NCBI GenBank assembly: GCA_021432635.1
Contig: MU270065.1
Coordinates: 433,977 to 497,976 of the forward strand
Source: Thozetella sp. PMI_491
Lineage: Eukaryota > Ascomycota > Sordariomycetes > Chaetosphaeriales > Chaetosphaeriaceae
Direction: 5' to 3'
DNA length: 64,000 nt
Shown here: one piece after another, positions 19,601 to 31,504 of the stretch
Numbering within the stretch: the stretch's first letter is position 1
Layout of the letters: every line of letters begins with the position of its first letter
Program-made: the position numbers and the translations under genes
The notes under the pieces: model-generated
Database searches by the model: none
What the model was told of the DNA's origin: nothing
Seen by the model: the letters and a program-made list of their open reading frames with translations, nothing else

Positions 19601-21695
19601 AACCACGATGATGCTAGAGTGAGATGCAAGAGCTCCGTCTCTGTGCATCTGGATTATCTGCCGGCGTTCTGGGGCATGGATTTTAGATTCTGAGGCCGGA
19701 AGAAAGCCCGGCGTCATGAGCTGTAGAGCTTGCTGACAAAGGCTCAGCGCCCTCAGCGGCGCGAGATAGTCATTAGCTAGAGCTCCTGGGATGGGAGTGT
19801 GTTCCCAGCCACAAACCCCTCCATTGCGGCAGCCTCGCGTGCCCGTTGCTCCTTGTCCGGTGTTGCGTTTTCAACGCTACCGTGCCTTTCCCACACGTCC
19901 GAAGTCACGGCGATGTGCCGAGTGACGGAGACAGACATCCCACTCTTTATGGATGCTTTGGAGCTGGTGCTCGGGCCGATGCCGAGAAACGAAGTGCTTG
20001 CAAGGCCAAATAGTAGTAGAGATAAACGAATACATTCTCATCAGTTACATGCATATGCTGGGTACCAAGTCTAGAAGAGTCGATCGGACAGTACTGTATT
20101 ACTGTTGCGCGCCTTTTAGACAGAGGAAACGCAGGTGGTAGATAGGACCGTCGGGTAGGCACTGGGTAACGGCCTGTCTCATAGTAGATCCTTCCCAATG
20201 AGTTTCGGAGGACAAGCCTGACTGATACACTTCCGAGGGCTCACTGAAAGTTTTTTGCCGCGTATGCTGCTAATAGGGAGGACCAAGTCAGAGTGGTACC
20301 CGGAGTAGCAGATGCCGTGAGGGAGAAGGTTATTGTGACAAGGCGTGACAGAGGCCATGTACACAATCCCCGACACTATGCCTAGGCTAGCACTAGCGAT
20401 GGTGCTTCTTACCGGTAGCGCAAGAGCTATCTAGCCGCGGCGAGAGCCCGCGAGCCGGCAAAAGCTGCCGAAGGAGACCATCAAGTGGCGGCGACGGGAT
20501 TCCTTCTATGTGGCCATCTCGGTGCTTCCTGGAGTTGTGTGCTAACTATTTACCTCACATACGATACATGGAATGGTATATATGTGACGAGTATGTATAC
20601 TTTGAGGTCCTCACCGTTATACTATTAATTGTTTCATATTTGGAACCGCTGGCGGCGCCTTATTGGCACACAGCAGCGAGACCTAGCTAAGCTGGCCACT
20701 AATAGTGCTGTTGGATAGCCACGTCTACAGAGCACATACATTCACTATGCGGCACGCTTGCATCTCGTCATTCTGAGGATTTTTCGTCCGAGCCTCGTCG
20801 AGATGCAACCAAGGCCGCCCCAGCCGCGCCTGCAAGCAATGCAGCTGGGCGGGCCCTTTAGCGGAGGTTTGCCTACTACGGAAGAGTGGCGTTGCTGATT
20901 GGATAAGCAGAACTTGGTCCCTATTTCGGAAGGAGAGAAGCTGGCCGTCTTGCCGCCGTATACAGGCGCCAACCCCTGGCGAGTAGACCCAGCCCCTCGC
21001 CGGTTCCGGTCGGACGAATGCGATGTACTGTACCGAGTACATGCAGCACGAGTAATGCAGGTGAACAGCCTTGCAAGTCGTGACTGCTGCTGACCCGGCG
21101 CGAGAAAATCGTTTGAAAATCATGTGAGCTGGCCTCTCTATGGGTGGGGTTAAATTGGACCTCTCTACCCGGGGGAAAAGGGTCGGCTGGCCTTATTTTT
21201 TTGCCTCCCAAGTTATGAGCCTGGTCGCCACTGGCAGGCAGTGAGGCTCTACGAAGTACAGGCCTGAAATGTAGTGGGATGGGTGGGGCGCAGGGCGCAA
21301 AAGGGGCTAGACCACTTCAGCTCCACGCTTTTGGGGACACGTCTCAAAAGCGAAGGGGGAGCTTAAACATCCAAGTTGATCCTCCGTAAACGACGCTGGC
21401 ACATTTCTCGCCCGAATCCGTGGCGCATACATTTTCCTCCTTTCCTTTCCGTAACCTCTTCTTTTGCTGCCCCCCCTGTGAGCACGCAATCCTGTATGGT
21501 GGTTACCCCCCCCATTCGCTTTTATTTTTTGTGACCGCCGGGCCCTGCGGGTAGCTCTATATTCCCCGACACGGCTTTCCTGTGATCCCACCACCCCGGA
21601 CTCTGGCGCCGTCTTGACCTCTCGCGTCATCGCCGCACCCCACTCACTCACCCCTCAGCTGCAGAGAGAGGTTGCTGGCGCAAGGTGTGGGCAAG
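19601..21695. other. Intergenic CUS2 to Ca2+-ATPase
   Basis: About 2.1 kb without a supportable gene. It is less GC-rich near 20030-20700 than the flanks. The last few hundred bases before 21696 are pyrimidine-rich and probably hold the promoter and leader of the ATPase gene. Confidence 0.5.
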
Positions 21696-24600
21696 ATGGA
21701 GAACGCTTTTGCAAAGCCCATTGACCAGGTGCTCAGCACTCTAGGGGTTACGAACTCTGGCTTGACGGATACACAGGTCGTCAGCCTCCGCAAGAAACAT
21801 GGAAAGAATGGTATGTGTCCTAGGTCCCTGCTCCGTCACTACCCTCTTGTCTTGGTTTGGCTAACCCAGCTGTAGCCATCCCCGAGGAACCTCCCACCCC
21901 TTTGTGGGAGCTCATCCTGGAGCAGTTCAAGGACCAGCTAGTCATCATCCTCCTGGGGTCGGCCGCGATCTCGTTCGTGCTCGCCCTGTTCGAGGAGGAG
22001 GGTGGCTGGAGTGCCTTCGTCGACCCGGCCGTGATCCTTACCATTCTGATCCTCAATGCCGTCGTCGGAGTCTCGCAAGAGAGCAGCGCAGAGAAGGCTA
22101 TCGCAGCCTTGCAGGAATACTCGGCCAACGAGGCCAATGTGGTGCGGAACGGACACGTTGTGCGCATCAAGGCGGAGGACTTGGTGCCCGGAGACATCGT
22201 GGACATCTCGGTCGGCGCCCGCATCCCAGCTGACTGCAGGCTGGTGTCGATCGAGAGCAACAGCTTCTCTGTCGACCAGGCGATCCTGACGGGCGAGAGC
22301 GAGAGCGTTGGCAAGGACGCCACGGCCGTCGTCAAGGACGCGAAGGCTGTGCTGCAAGACCAGGTCAACATGCTCTTCTCGGGCACCACCGTTGTGACTG
22401 GGCACGCTCGCGCTGTGGTCGTCTTGACCGGCTCCAACACCGCCATCGGAGACATCCACGAGAGCATCACTGCCCAGATCTCGGAACCGACGCCGCTGAA
22501 GCAGAAGCTGAACGACTTCGGCGACCAGCTGGCCAAGGTCATCACTGTCATCTGCGTCCTGGTTTGGCTCATCAACATCCCCAACTTCAACGACCCCAGC
22601 CACGGAAGCATGGCCAAGGGCGCCATCTACTACCTCAAGATCGCCGTGTCTCTGGGCGTCGCCGCCATCCCTGAAGGTCTCGCCGTTGTCATCACAACCT
22701 GCCTCGCCCTGGGCACCCGCAAGATGGCGGCCAAGAACGCCGTGGTCCGCAGCCTGCCCTCGGTCGAGACCCTGGGAAGCTGCAGCGTCATCTGCTCCGA
22801 CAAGACCGGCACCCTCACTACGAACCAGATGAGCGTGAGCAAGGTCGTCTACCTGAGCGCCGACGGCACCGACCTCGAGGAGCTCGACGTTGAAGGCACC
22901 ACCTTCGCACCTCAGGGCGCCATCACTCGCGCTGGTAAGCCCGTCGCAGACCTCACGCAGACCTCAGCCACCGTCACGCAGCTCACTGAGGTCGCCGCTC
23001 TCTGCAATGACGCCGTGCTCGCCTACAACTCGTCGACCGCCGCCTACACCAACGTGGGCGAGCCCACCGAGGGCGCACTCCGCGTCCTAGTGGAGAAGGT
23101 CGGACCCCGGGCTCCCCCGACCACGTCTCCCGAGGACCGCGTCCACTACGCCAGCGCCTTCTATGAGAAGAAGTACAAGCGCCTCGCCACCTATGAGTTC
23201 TCGCGCGACCGCAAGAGTATGTCTGTCCTGGTTCAAAGCGGAAAGCAACAGAAGCTGCTCGTCAAGGGCGCCCCGGAGTCCATTATCGAGCGATGCACCC
23301 ACACCCTCGTCGGTGCCAAGGGTGACAAGATTCCCCTGGATCGTAAGCGGGCCGACCTACTCCTCAAGGAGGTGGTTGAGTACGGTAACCGCGGACTCCG
23401 TGTCATCGCTCTCGCTAGCCTCGACGACGTGGCCGGCAGCCCGCTCCTGAAGGCCAAGACTACCACGGAATACACCAAGCTGGAGCAAGGTCTCACGCTC
23501 CTCGGCCTCGTCGGCATGCTGGATCCTCCCCGCCCCGAAGTGGCCCAGTCCATTGCCAAGTGCAAGGACGCCGGCATCCGCGTCATTGTTATCACTGGAG
23601 ACAACCGTAACACCGCCGAGAGCATCTGTCGCCAGATTGGTGTGTTTGGCGAGTACGAGGACCTCACCGGGAAGAGCTACACGGGCCGCGAGTTCGACAA
23701 CCTCTCTACGAACGAGCAGCTCGAGGCAGCTAAGACTGCCTCGCTGTTCTCACGTGTCGAGCCCTCTCACAAGTCGAAGCTGGTTGACCTCCTCCAGTCC
23801 CTGGGCGAAGTGGTGGCTATGACTGGAGACGGTGTCAACGATGCCCCTGCCCTCAAGAAGGCGGATATCGGAGTGGCCATGGGCTCCGGCACGGATGTGT
23901 CGAAGCTCGCTGCCGACATGGTCTTGGCCGACAACAACTTTGCCACCATCGAGGTCGCCATCGAGGAGGGACGGTCCATCTACAATAACACCCAGCAGTT
24001 CATCCGCTATCTTATCTCGTCCAACATCGGCGAGGTCGTGTCCATCTTCCTGACGGCCGCCTTGGGCATGCCCGAGGCTCTGATTCCTGTCCAGCTCCTC
24101 TGGGTTAACCTCGTCACCGATGGTCTCCCTGCTACTGCGCTGTCCTTCAACCCGCCGGACCACGACATCATGAGGCGCCAGCCCCGGAAGCGGGACGAGG
24201 CACTCATTGGCGGCTGGCTCTTCTTCCGCTACCTCATCATCGGCACGTACGTCGGTCTCGCCACGGTGGCCGGCTACGCCTGGTGGTTCATGTTCTACTC
24301 GGAGGGCCCCCAGATCACCTTCTACCAGCTGTCTCACTTCCACAGGTGCTCGGCTGAGTTCCCGGAGATCGGCTGCGAGATGTTCTCCAACGAGATGGCC
24401 AAGGCCGGCTCGACCGTTTCGCTCTCCATCCTGGTGGTCATTGAGATGTTCAATGCCATGAACGCGCTCTCGTCCAGCGAATCCCTGCTCACCCTGCCTC
24501 TCTGGGAGAACATGATGCTCGTCTACGCCATCGGGCTATCCATGGCGCTGCACTTCGCGCTGCTCTACACCCCGGTCCTCCAGGGCCTGTTCTCCATCCT

Positions 24601-24803
24601 GCCCCTGAACGTGGCCGAGTGGAAGGCGGTAGTCATCATCAGCGCCCCCGTCATGTAAGTCGCTACATTCCTCTGCTTCGCCCCGTTTTGCACTTGCTGA
24701 CCTCTTCACTAGCCTCCTCGATGAAGTTCTCAAGTTCTTTGAGCGCGCCTTCTTCATCCAGAGCGCAGCGGCCAAGGTGGCCAAGGGCAAAAAGGAGCAA
24801 TAG
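21696..24803 (+). CDS. nca-1: SERCA-type Ca2+-transporting P-type ATPase
   Basis: A 994-residue P2A ATPase from exons 21696-21810, 21876-24654 and 24713-24803. Intron 1 (65 nt) has donor GTATGT and branch CTAAC; intron 2 (58 nt) has donor GTAAGT and branch CTGAC. The actuator motif is [10 protein letters not shown]. The phosphorylation site is [14 protein letters not shown] with Asp347. Ca2+-binding M4 reads [18 protein letters not shown] and M6 reads [18 protein letters not shown]. The hinge motif is [18 protein letters not shown]. The N-terminus ([18 protein letters not shown]) and the C-terminal end (KVAKGKKEQ, lysine-rich) fit fungal SERCA rather than the Golgi PMR1 type. The enzyme pumps Ca2+ from cytosol into the endoplasmic reticulum. 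The last 30 residues are encoded by exon 3, which restores [18 protein letters not shown]. Confidence 0.95.
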
Positions 24804-25103
24804 ACGTGTGTGAGACGGGGGGTCATGGCATGTACTTAGACTTCTTAGACGGTGTACACACCATACACGGTAAAGCAAATGCATCCCTTCAAGAGGAGTG
24901 CTATAATCACAAAAAAGTTTTTTTTTGGTACCAGTAGACTGCGAAACTCGATCTCTAGTTTGGGTGATGCCTCGAGTAAAGGATCTGTTATTACAAGGCT
25001 CCTGGTCGGCCGGAGAAGCACCGAGGGCTTCGATGTCTCTAGCTAGGCAACTTTGAGCTGCTACAGTCGCCATCACTGCTGCTACCGCTACTTGGTCTCT
25101 CCT
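24804..25103. other. Convergent gap, Ca2+-ATPase and PUP3 3' ends
   Basis: 300 bases between two stop codons on opposite strands; only 3' UTR is expected. Confidence 0.6.
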
Positions 25104-25933
25104 CTAATCCTGCCGGCCCTTCAGTAATCTCTTGGTGACCTTATCCTTCTCGATAATGTAGACGTGTGCACCCCAACCGGACAGCGCATCTCGGTCAACA
25201 GCGTTCAGGAGCGCCTGCGATATCGTCTCGAAGAGCTCGTCCGGGCCCTAAAAGTAAACTTGGTCAGCAACGCTCCTCTCTACAAGTTCGCTATGCATCC
25301 ACAGGAGTAAACGCACCATATCCGGCTCCCACAGGCTCTCGCACATGCCGAACAGCTGCTCCGTCGCAGTGCCGCTGACGATGAAGTCCTTGGCGAAGTC
25401 AATGCAGCCGATGCTGTCGAAACCGCAGATGAAGGGCTTGCCCGTCTTGGGCTCCAGGCCGGCCACGACGGGCGACACGAAATAGGGGCCGAAGCGCCGC
25501 TCGTACAGGCTGCTGCTCACGAGGTTGGCGAAGGTCCTCGGCGCGATGGCCCGCTCCTCCCGCAACCGGTACAGGTTGACCTTGTAGCGGAATAGGTCCG
25601 ACACCGTCGACACGTCGGTGGCCAGCCCCGTGAGGCCCAGGAACACCGAGTCGCCGTACTGGAAGATCTTGGGGAAGTTGTTCGACACGGTCAGGGCCTG
25701 CAGGCCGAGCCGCAGATCGCAGGCGATGGCGACGCAGTCCTTGCCGACCATGGCAACGCTGGCACCGCCGTCTAGAGGAAGGGGGGGAGGGTCAGTACGG
25801 GGGAAAGAGGGGCGGAGGGAATCGAGGAGACGAACTGATGGAGAAGGGAGAGCTCTGCAGCAACTAAGGTCAGCGACGTCGCTCGTGAGGCGGGAGGAGA
25901 CAGGGCTTGGGGAGTAGGTCCCGGGCTTACCAT
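25104..25933 (-). CDS. PUP3: 20S proteasome subunit beta-3
   Basis: A 206-residue protein from four exons: 25931-25933 (the ATG alone), 25836-25854 (19 bases), 25317-25771 and 25104-25247. All introns have GT..AG ends; the join gives [20 protein letters not shown]. The first exon therefore contributes only the start codon and the second just over six residues. The core reads [37 protein letters not shown], and [20 protein letters not shown], all diagnostic of beta-3. There is no N-terminal catalytic threonine, as expected for this non-catalytic subunit of the inner beta ring. It ends KRLLKGRQD. It is divergent with the UBX4-like gene across 823 bases. Confidence 0.94.
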
Positions 25934-26756
25934 GGTGCCGGCAGAGCGTCGGTGGTGAGGGATCCTTTTCTTTTTTATCGAGAGACGATGCAATCAACGC
26001 AATGCTCGAGGGCGAAAATGCACTGTTCGTCAATCAAAATGGGGGATAGCCGGGGTAGTGGTGGCGTGAGGTCGCGATGGACTCCAGAGCGTGGTGGTTT
26101 GTCGTTTGGCTACGAGCTGTAGGTGATGCGGGAGCTCTCGTTTGCTCTCAGCCTTGGGAGCTCCGGCGGGCAAGGCAACACGCAGCTGGCGTGGCCGGGC
26201 CGCCGCAAAAATGGCTGAGGTGTCCTACCACAGGCCACACGACGCAGGGGCCACACTCGCGCTTAGCAGCTAAGAGGTACCTGAGGTATGTACCTAGACG
26301 GGGGTTACCCTATCGTAAGCAGCAGGCAACCTTGGGCTGCGTTAGATAATTGGAGCACCGATCACTGCCCGCTGGTACCACACCGACTGGGGCAATAGAA
26401 GCTTCCCCTCCAGGCGGCCAAGCCCACCGCGACTTGCCCCTCTGACAAAGCCGGCGAGCTGTGTTGGCCGAACAAAAGTTGGAGGTTGTGTTGCCTCATA
26501 ACCCACCGACGGCGCAGGCGCACGAAGAAACTACCCCCGGTCTTTCTACAGATTCTTTGAGATTCCTTTGACCCACCGCCGCTTTGCATCCCACTCACAT
26601 ACTTGTCGCCCTCTCACCAGCCCCTCCATCACCCTCTGTGAGTCTCCGTGCCTCGAACTGCTCGCCATCTGGTGGTTGTGTTGCTGCCTTCAGCGCCCCG
26701 CGGCATTCAAGTCACCAACGCTTGCAAGACCAGTTCTACTGGTTCAAGAGACAGAC
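25934..26756. other. Divergent promoter region PUP3 / UBX4-like
   Basis: Shared upstream region of two protein-turnover genes. It contains an AGGTACCT palindrome at 26275-26282. I saw no GGTGGCAAA (yeast PACE) element. A pyrimidine-rich leader precedes the ATG at 26757. Confidence 0.5.
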
Positions 26757-28272
26757 ATGTCGGCTCACGTCGAGGTGCTCTCCACCGACCTGCGGAGAGC
26801 CAAGGTGAAGGTCACTCCGGGGACCTACCTCATCGACATCCTAAGCGAGGCGTGCGAGAAGCTCAAACTATCTAGTGATAAATATCTTCTAAAGTGAGTA
26901 GGCTATTTCGCACCACCGAGTGCCACCACCTCCCCCGCGGATTTAACTGACCCCCCCTCTCAGGTATAAGAACAAGAATGTCGACCTGACAGGAACCTAC
27001 CGAACCTCTGGGCTCAGCCCTGGAGCTAAGCTGGACCTGGTCATGAAGTCGACCAGCCCGTCCGTAGTCAACGTGGGACTGGCGGTCGCCGGGCGCGCCG
27101 CATCCATGCCCCAGCTCACCAAGCAGCTGCGCAGCGATATGACGCTCTGGCAGATGCTGCGTCAGTTCGAGGACCTGGAGAAGGGCCTGGACCTGACGGC
27201 GCGGGGAAAGCCGGGTGCAGCAACCAGCAACGGGCAGCTGTATTGGGAAGAGCCCGTGCTGAACATCATGGGCAAGGAATACGCCTCGCTGTCAGACCTT
27301 CAAAAGACCCTCTCACAGTGCGGCATCAACGGCGGGAACATGCGCATCCGTGTGGACTTCCGAACGTCGTCCAAGACGCTGTATGATGCCATGAAAGACA
27401 TCAGCGAGTATCTAAAAGAAGTCGAGCCGGAGAAGGCCACAGAGGCAGCCCCGGCCGCGACCGCCCCTGCCCCTGTCTCCACAGAACAGGAGAATGTGCC
27501 CGCGAAGGCTCCGGAGCAGTCGGCGCCATTGCCTGAAGCCATGGACGTCGATACAGCCGAGCAAACTCTTCCAGAATCTTCCACCTCAGAGAAGCCAGCC
27601 GACCCTCTCCAGCCCGCCGGCGTCTTCTCGGCCCCCGCGTCGTCCACTCCCGCGGCCGCGCGCACCCTAGAGGACGACTCTGTCTACGAGCCTACGATTG
27701 CGCATGCCCAGCTGCGCCAGACGCAGCTTCAGGAGCGCTCACACAACACGCGCCTCAAGTCTGACGCGGAGCTCAGAATCGAAGCGGCCGAGAAGGCTGC
27801 GAGACTGGCCAAGGTGACTGAGATTCTAATCAAAGTGCGCTTCCCAGACCAGACGGTTGCGCAGTGGCGTGTTGGCCCCGACACAGACGGAGCATTCCTG
27901 TATCAAGCCATCCGCGGCATCATGGCGAACGCCGATGCGCCGTTCAAACTGATCGAGCCCGGCCCGGCCGGCGCCACCATCAGAGATGATACCAAGAAGC
28001 TGGTCAAGGGGTACGGGCTCACGACGTCGACGCTGCTAAACCTCGTGTGGGAAGATGGCGCTTCTGCAGCTGTTCGCAAGGCCGCGTTCCTCAAGAGCAG
28101 TGTAGCGAGCCAAGCGAAGGATATAGCCATTCCCAAGATCCCGCAAGGCGAGGCCGAGGACGCGGCGCCGCAGATTACGCGGCCCGTGAAGGCCGAGAGG
28201 AGCGAGGGCGGCGCCGACGGGCTAGCTAAGAAACTGCCCAAGTGGCTGAAGCTGCCTGGCGGAAAGAAGTGA
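26757..28272 (+). CDS. UBX4: UBX-domain Cdc48 adaptor, TUG/ASPSCR1/Ubx4 family
   Basis: A 481-residue protein from exons 26757-26893 and 26964-28272, with a 70-nt intron (donor GTGAGT, branch CTGAC, acceptor CAG). An N-terminal ubiquitin-like TUG domain (HVEVLSTDLRRAKVKVTPGT, then YRTSGLSPGAKLDLV) is followed by a second ubiquitin-like region (FRTSSKTLYDAMKDISEYL). An Ala/Pro/Glu-rich linker spans about 215-285. The C-terminal UBX-like fold starts near EILIKVRFPDQTVAQWRV and ends about STLLNLVWEDG. The tail is basic (KKLPKWLKLPGGKK). Family members recruit the AAA ATPase Cdc48/p97; in yeast Ubx4 acts in ER-associated degradation. Assignment to Ubx4 rests on domain order, not on a search. Confidence 0.85.
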
Positions 28273-28783
28273 GCACCTGGCGGCTTGGGAGGTTTGGCGC
28301 AACAGGGAGTTTCGTCGGATCTGGACGGCATGTGATGGTATAGCGAATATGGCAGCATTGCTTGGAGTTGGGGCATATCGGATCAGGTAGTCGGCTATAG
28401 GGGTAGACCGCCAATATAGACCATCCTCTGGTATGAGATGTCCATTTCCCTAGCGGACGGCGTCCTGCATACAGACGCCTTCGGTCCTACGCGGTACCCC
28501 GAGCTTGGGTGAGAGATAGAGAGGAAGCACATAAGTCACAGCCAATGGAAAGCGATTAAATGGAGAGCCTCGTGGGTATCGAGGCGGCTTCAGAGCCGTG
28601 CCATTGTAAAGGCTAACTTATCTAGCAGAACCTTCCAGACTTTCCCCCCAAAGTACCGTCCTGCCGCAAAGTCGTGAGGGATGCATGAGTGATACACGCC
28701 GTTACCATGCCATATGAGAAACCCCGTCAAGCAGATTTGCCGATTCACGCCCCCAGATCCAGACCAAACCAAACACTGCGGCT
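28273..28783. other. Convergent gap, UBX4-like and RPL36 3' ends
   Basis: Only 3' UTR sequence is expected; no gene seen. Confidence 0.55.
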
Positions 28784-29379
28784 TTAGTGGCCGGCACGGC
28801 GGGACTCGGCGATGACGCGGGTGAGGTCGTCGACCTTCGCCTTAGCACGGCCGAAGGTACCGAGCCTCTTCTTGGCGAGCTTGCGGGCACGCTGTAGTAT
28901 AGGGTTAGCGACTGCCAATCTTTCCCGGGGGGGAGGGAGCGCTCAGGAGTCGTACCTTGTCCTTGCTGTTCCTCAGCAACTCAATGATGCGGCGCTCATA
29001 GGGAGCGAGGCCAGAAACCTCCCTGTGTAGAGAGCAGAGGGTTAGCAGCTAGCTCAAGGCATGCCTAGGCATGCGGAGGAGGAAGAGATGCTTTGGTGTG
29101 GTAGACTCACTTGACGATCTCGCGGACGAAGGCGGTCCTCTTGCTGAGGTGACCCCTGTTGCGGGAAACACGGGGCTTCGCGGTGCGGGCGGTGGTTTTC
29201 TGGAGTTCAACGAGGCCCGGTCAGCGAGAAATGCTCTCTTTTGCTCTGGTCCATCATCTGCAGGTGCGCCCTTGAAGAAGGGACGCCGCAGAGATCCTCC
29301 ACGAGGTGAGACTTCGACGTACGTAGCCCTTGTTGGTGCCGGTGGCAATGCCGGAGCGAGCGGGAGCTTCCTTGGCCAT
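28784..29379 (-). CDS. RPL36: 60S ribosomal protein eL36
   Basis: A 106-residue protein from exons 29323-29379, 29111-29199, 28956-29022 and 28784-28891. Donors are GTACGT, GTGAGT and GTACGA; acceptors are CCAG, ACAG and ACAG. The sequence reads [19 protein letters not shown], then [59 protein letters not shown] and ends [12 protein letters not shown], which is the complete eL36 family pattern at normal length. It is a structural protein of the large ribosomal subunit. Three introns in such a short gene fit fungal ribosomal protein genes. A CA/GA repeat lies just upstream of the ATG on the sense strand. Confidence 0.96.
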
Positions 29380-29493
29380 GGTGTCGATGGGTGGTGGTCG
29401 ATGTGGTGTCGTCGTGACGTTGGGGGGAGAGAAAGGATTTGGAAATGTTCTCCCGAGTTTTTGTGCAGGCGAAAAAGTTCCTGTGGGGTGGGG

Positions 29494-29524
<31 letters not shown>
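29494..29524 (-). repeat. Composite (CA)n(GA)n microsatellite upstream of RPL36
   Basis: On the plus strand a CT run (29494-29512) is followed by a GT run (29513-29524). On the RPL36 sense strand this reads CA repeats followed by GA repeats, 115-145 bases before the ATG, so it is probably in the promoter or 5' UTR. Confidence 0.9.
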
Positions 29525-30775
29525 GCTCGGGGCTGGTGTGGCTCGGGAGAATGTGGCTTGAAAGCCAATGAAGTTTGTTGGGTGGGTCAAGTCCTTCCCC
29601 AATCGAAGACTAAGGCCGACAACATATGCACGGCTAACTATTTGCTTTTCCCCCTGCGTCTTCTCGCCTCGTTCGAAGACGCCCTGTCGGAGCTTACCGC
29701 ATCTTGGTACTGGCAACCCTTAAATTGAGGCGGTCGTGTCATATAACTGAGCTTAGAGTAGAGCATGTTGTGGTGTAGAGCAGCCCGTGGCTCTTTAAGT
29801 GTGTAGGTGCTCGCCTCCTATCCTGAAGCTATGCATCAACTTCTACCCTTGCAAGCTTGCATGCTTGCTACCTTACCTGCTATGCAAGGCGAGGGCGGGC
29901 CTTGCTTGTAATCGAGGGCCGGGTCCTTGCGTCTATCAGCACCGCCTCGCAAACATTCCGATCGGCGCGGCTCCCAAACAATGTCTTGCTAGCGAGGGCG
30001 GTGACATCGTTGGAGCCCTCCTGCTTTCTCCGCCATCCTGCATTGATTGCCCGCCCCACAGAGGCGCACTAGGCAGGCCGAGCAGCTGCACTCGATATGG
30101 GGATGCTCTACGGTACCGGATTTCGTTATCACTACGGCAAAGTTGGCAGTCAAATACCTGCTGGTCTCCGGCGATGAGGCCACGGGCCGGACATTATCAC
30201 GTCTAAATATGGAGCCGGTGGTCGGAGACAGTTCGAGATAGATGAAGAGATGGAGCGGCGCTGGTGGCCTCTGGATGCACGCTGGATTGCCACGAGCGGC
30301 CACAAGCCTGGGAAACACTCAGCCTATTGCGCCCCTGAGCCCCTGAAACTCGGCAACCAATCAAGAGCCGCAACGCATATAGGCAACTCGAGAATTCGAC
30401 CTGTAGGAGGCTGTTCTCCGGAGCCTTTTCTTCTCTCTGGTGGTCGCTGGTGCTCTGCCACGCAGCCCAGCAGGGAATTGCACTGCACCTAGGACCAGCG
30501 CAGGCCAACGGATGTCCTCGACTGGCCCGGTTGATTGCGATCAGATCTGTGGGCTTGCGGCCCCCTGTTTTTGGTGGAGTTCCCTGCAGTTCCCGGGCGG
30601 GAATTTGGATCTACAACGCGCCAGGACCGGGTGTGCGTGCAGGCTGGCGCCGCTTCCTCCTCCTTGAACTCCAGTATTTAGATGCGAAGATGACCCTTCT
30701 CAGTAGGACCCGATTGCATTTGGTCAGCATCCCTCCGAAGGAAGCAAGCCGAAGCGTCGTTCTTTCATCCATTCT

Positions 30776-30799
30776 TTCGTTCGTTCGTTCGTTCATTCG
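30776..30799 (+). repeat. TTCG tetranucleotide repeat
   Basis: Six tandem units, five TTCG and one TTCA, lie about 120 bases upstream of the secreted-protein ATG at 30920. Confidence 0.9.
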
Positions 30800-30919
30800 T
30801 ACTGTGCGTGGCTTTCTTTTACCAACCGCCATTCTTACGGGTTGCTTGTATTCTCCTGCTGCCCTTTTTTCTGCCGACCTGTGGTCTCTCTTTAGCTCCT
30901 CGCAGCCGTGGTCCCTGCT

Positions 30920-31504
30920 ATGACCAACATGTTGCTTCGACTTTTGCCCACCGTTCTCGCTGCCATCCCTCTAGCAACAGCCTTTCCGGCCTACGGCGTC
31001 CCCAGGCTGTTCATGGAGGCTGGCTGCATTATGCCCGATGGCTACGAGATCAGTCACTTCCGGGCCTGGATCCCTGCTGCCGGGAACAACCGCTCGACAG
31101 TCCTCGACTTCGCCTACCTAGACAAGAGTACCAGCCTCGAAACCAGCTGCCACCTCAACGCGACCTCCAAGAACGTGGCTAAGCCTGGCCTGGCCGCCAG
31201 ATACTCGTGCGAGGATTCTCTTGTTCATTTCATCTGGCAGAACAGTACCCTGCGCATGATTGAAACTGCCTGTCCGGAGGCCAACTCGTCAGTAGCATTG
31301 CATTAGATCGTGCCGGGCACCCGCTCACGTGAATATTTTCCTCTCAGGTCCACGACGTACGAAGCCTCTGGCTCCCTCAAGCCCTCTCTGAATTGCACAG
31401 AAGCCCACCGCAACACGACGGCGGGTCCTGGACAGACGTGCTCCTCGCTGTCGGTGCAAAGGGCGAACTTCACCAGCTTGCAGCCGTCCCCGCTAGGGTC
31501 TTGA
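30920..31504 (+). CDS. Small secreted glycoprotein, six mature cysteines
   Basis: A 174-residue protein from exons 30920-31287 and 31348-31504. The 60-nt intron has donor GTCAGT and acceptor CAG; the junction gives EANSSTTYEASG. Residues 1 to about 22 (MTNMLLRLLPTVLAAIPLAT) are a signal peptide; the ATG at 30929 is an alternative start. The mature part has six cysteines (in AGCIMP, TSCHLN, YSCEDS, TACPEA, LNCTEA and QTCSSL) and seven N-glycosylation sequons (NRST, NATS, NSTL, NSST, NCTE, NTTA, NFTS). The pattern resembles small secreted beta-rich proteins of filamentous fungi (AA1-like), but I cannot name a family from sequence alone. It is likely extracellular or wall-associated. Confidence 0.75.

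Larger units (their letters stand above)
29380..30919. other. Divergent intergenic region RPL36 / secreted protein
   Basis: 1.5 kb with no gene seen. It contains the dinucleotide repeat at 29494-29524 (RPL36 side) and a TTCG tetranucleotide repeat at 30776-30799 (secreted-protein side). Confidence 0.5.

Noticed and set aside
30450-30923. Frame with hydrophobic C-terminus just before the secreted protein gene
   Set aside because: It runs through the TTCG repeat and the promoter/leader of the gene at 30920; the hydrophobic stretch comes from pyrimidine-rich leader sequence.
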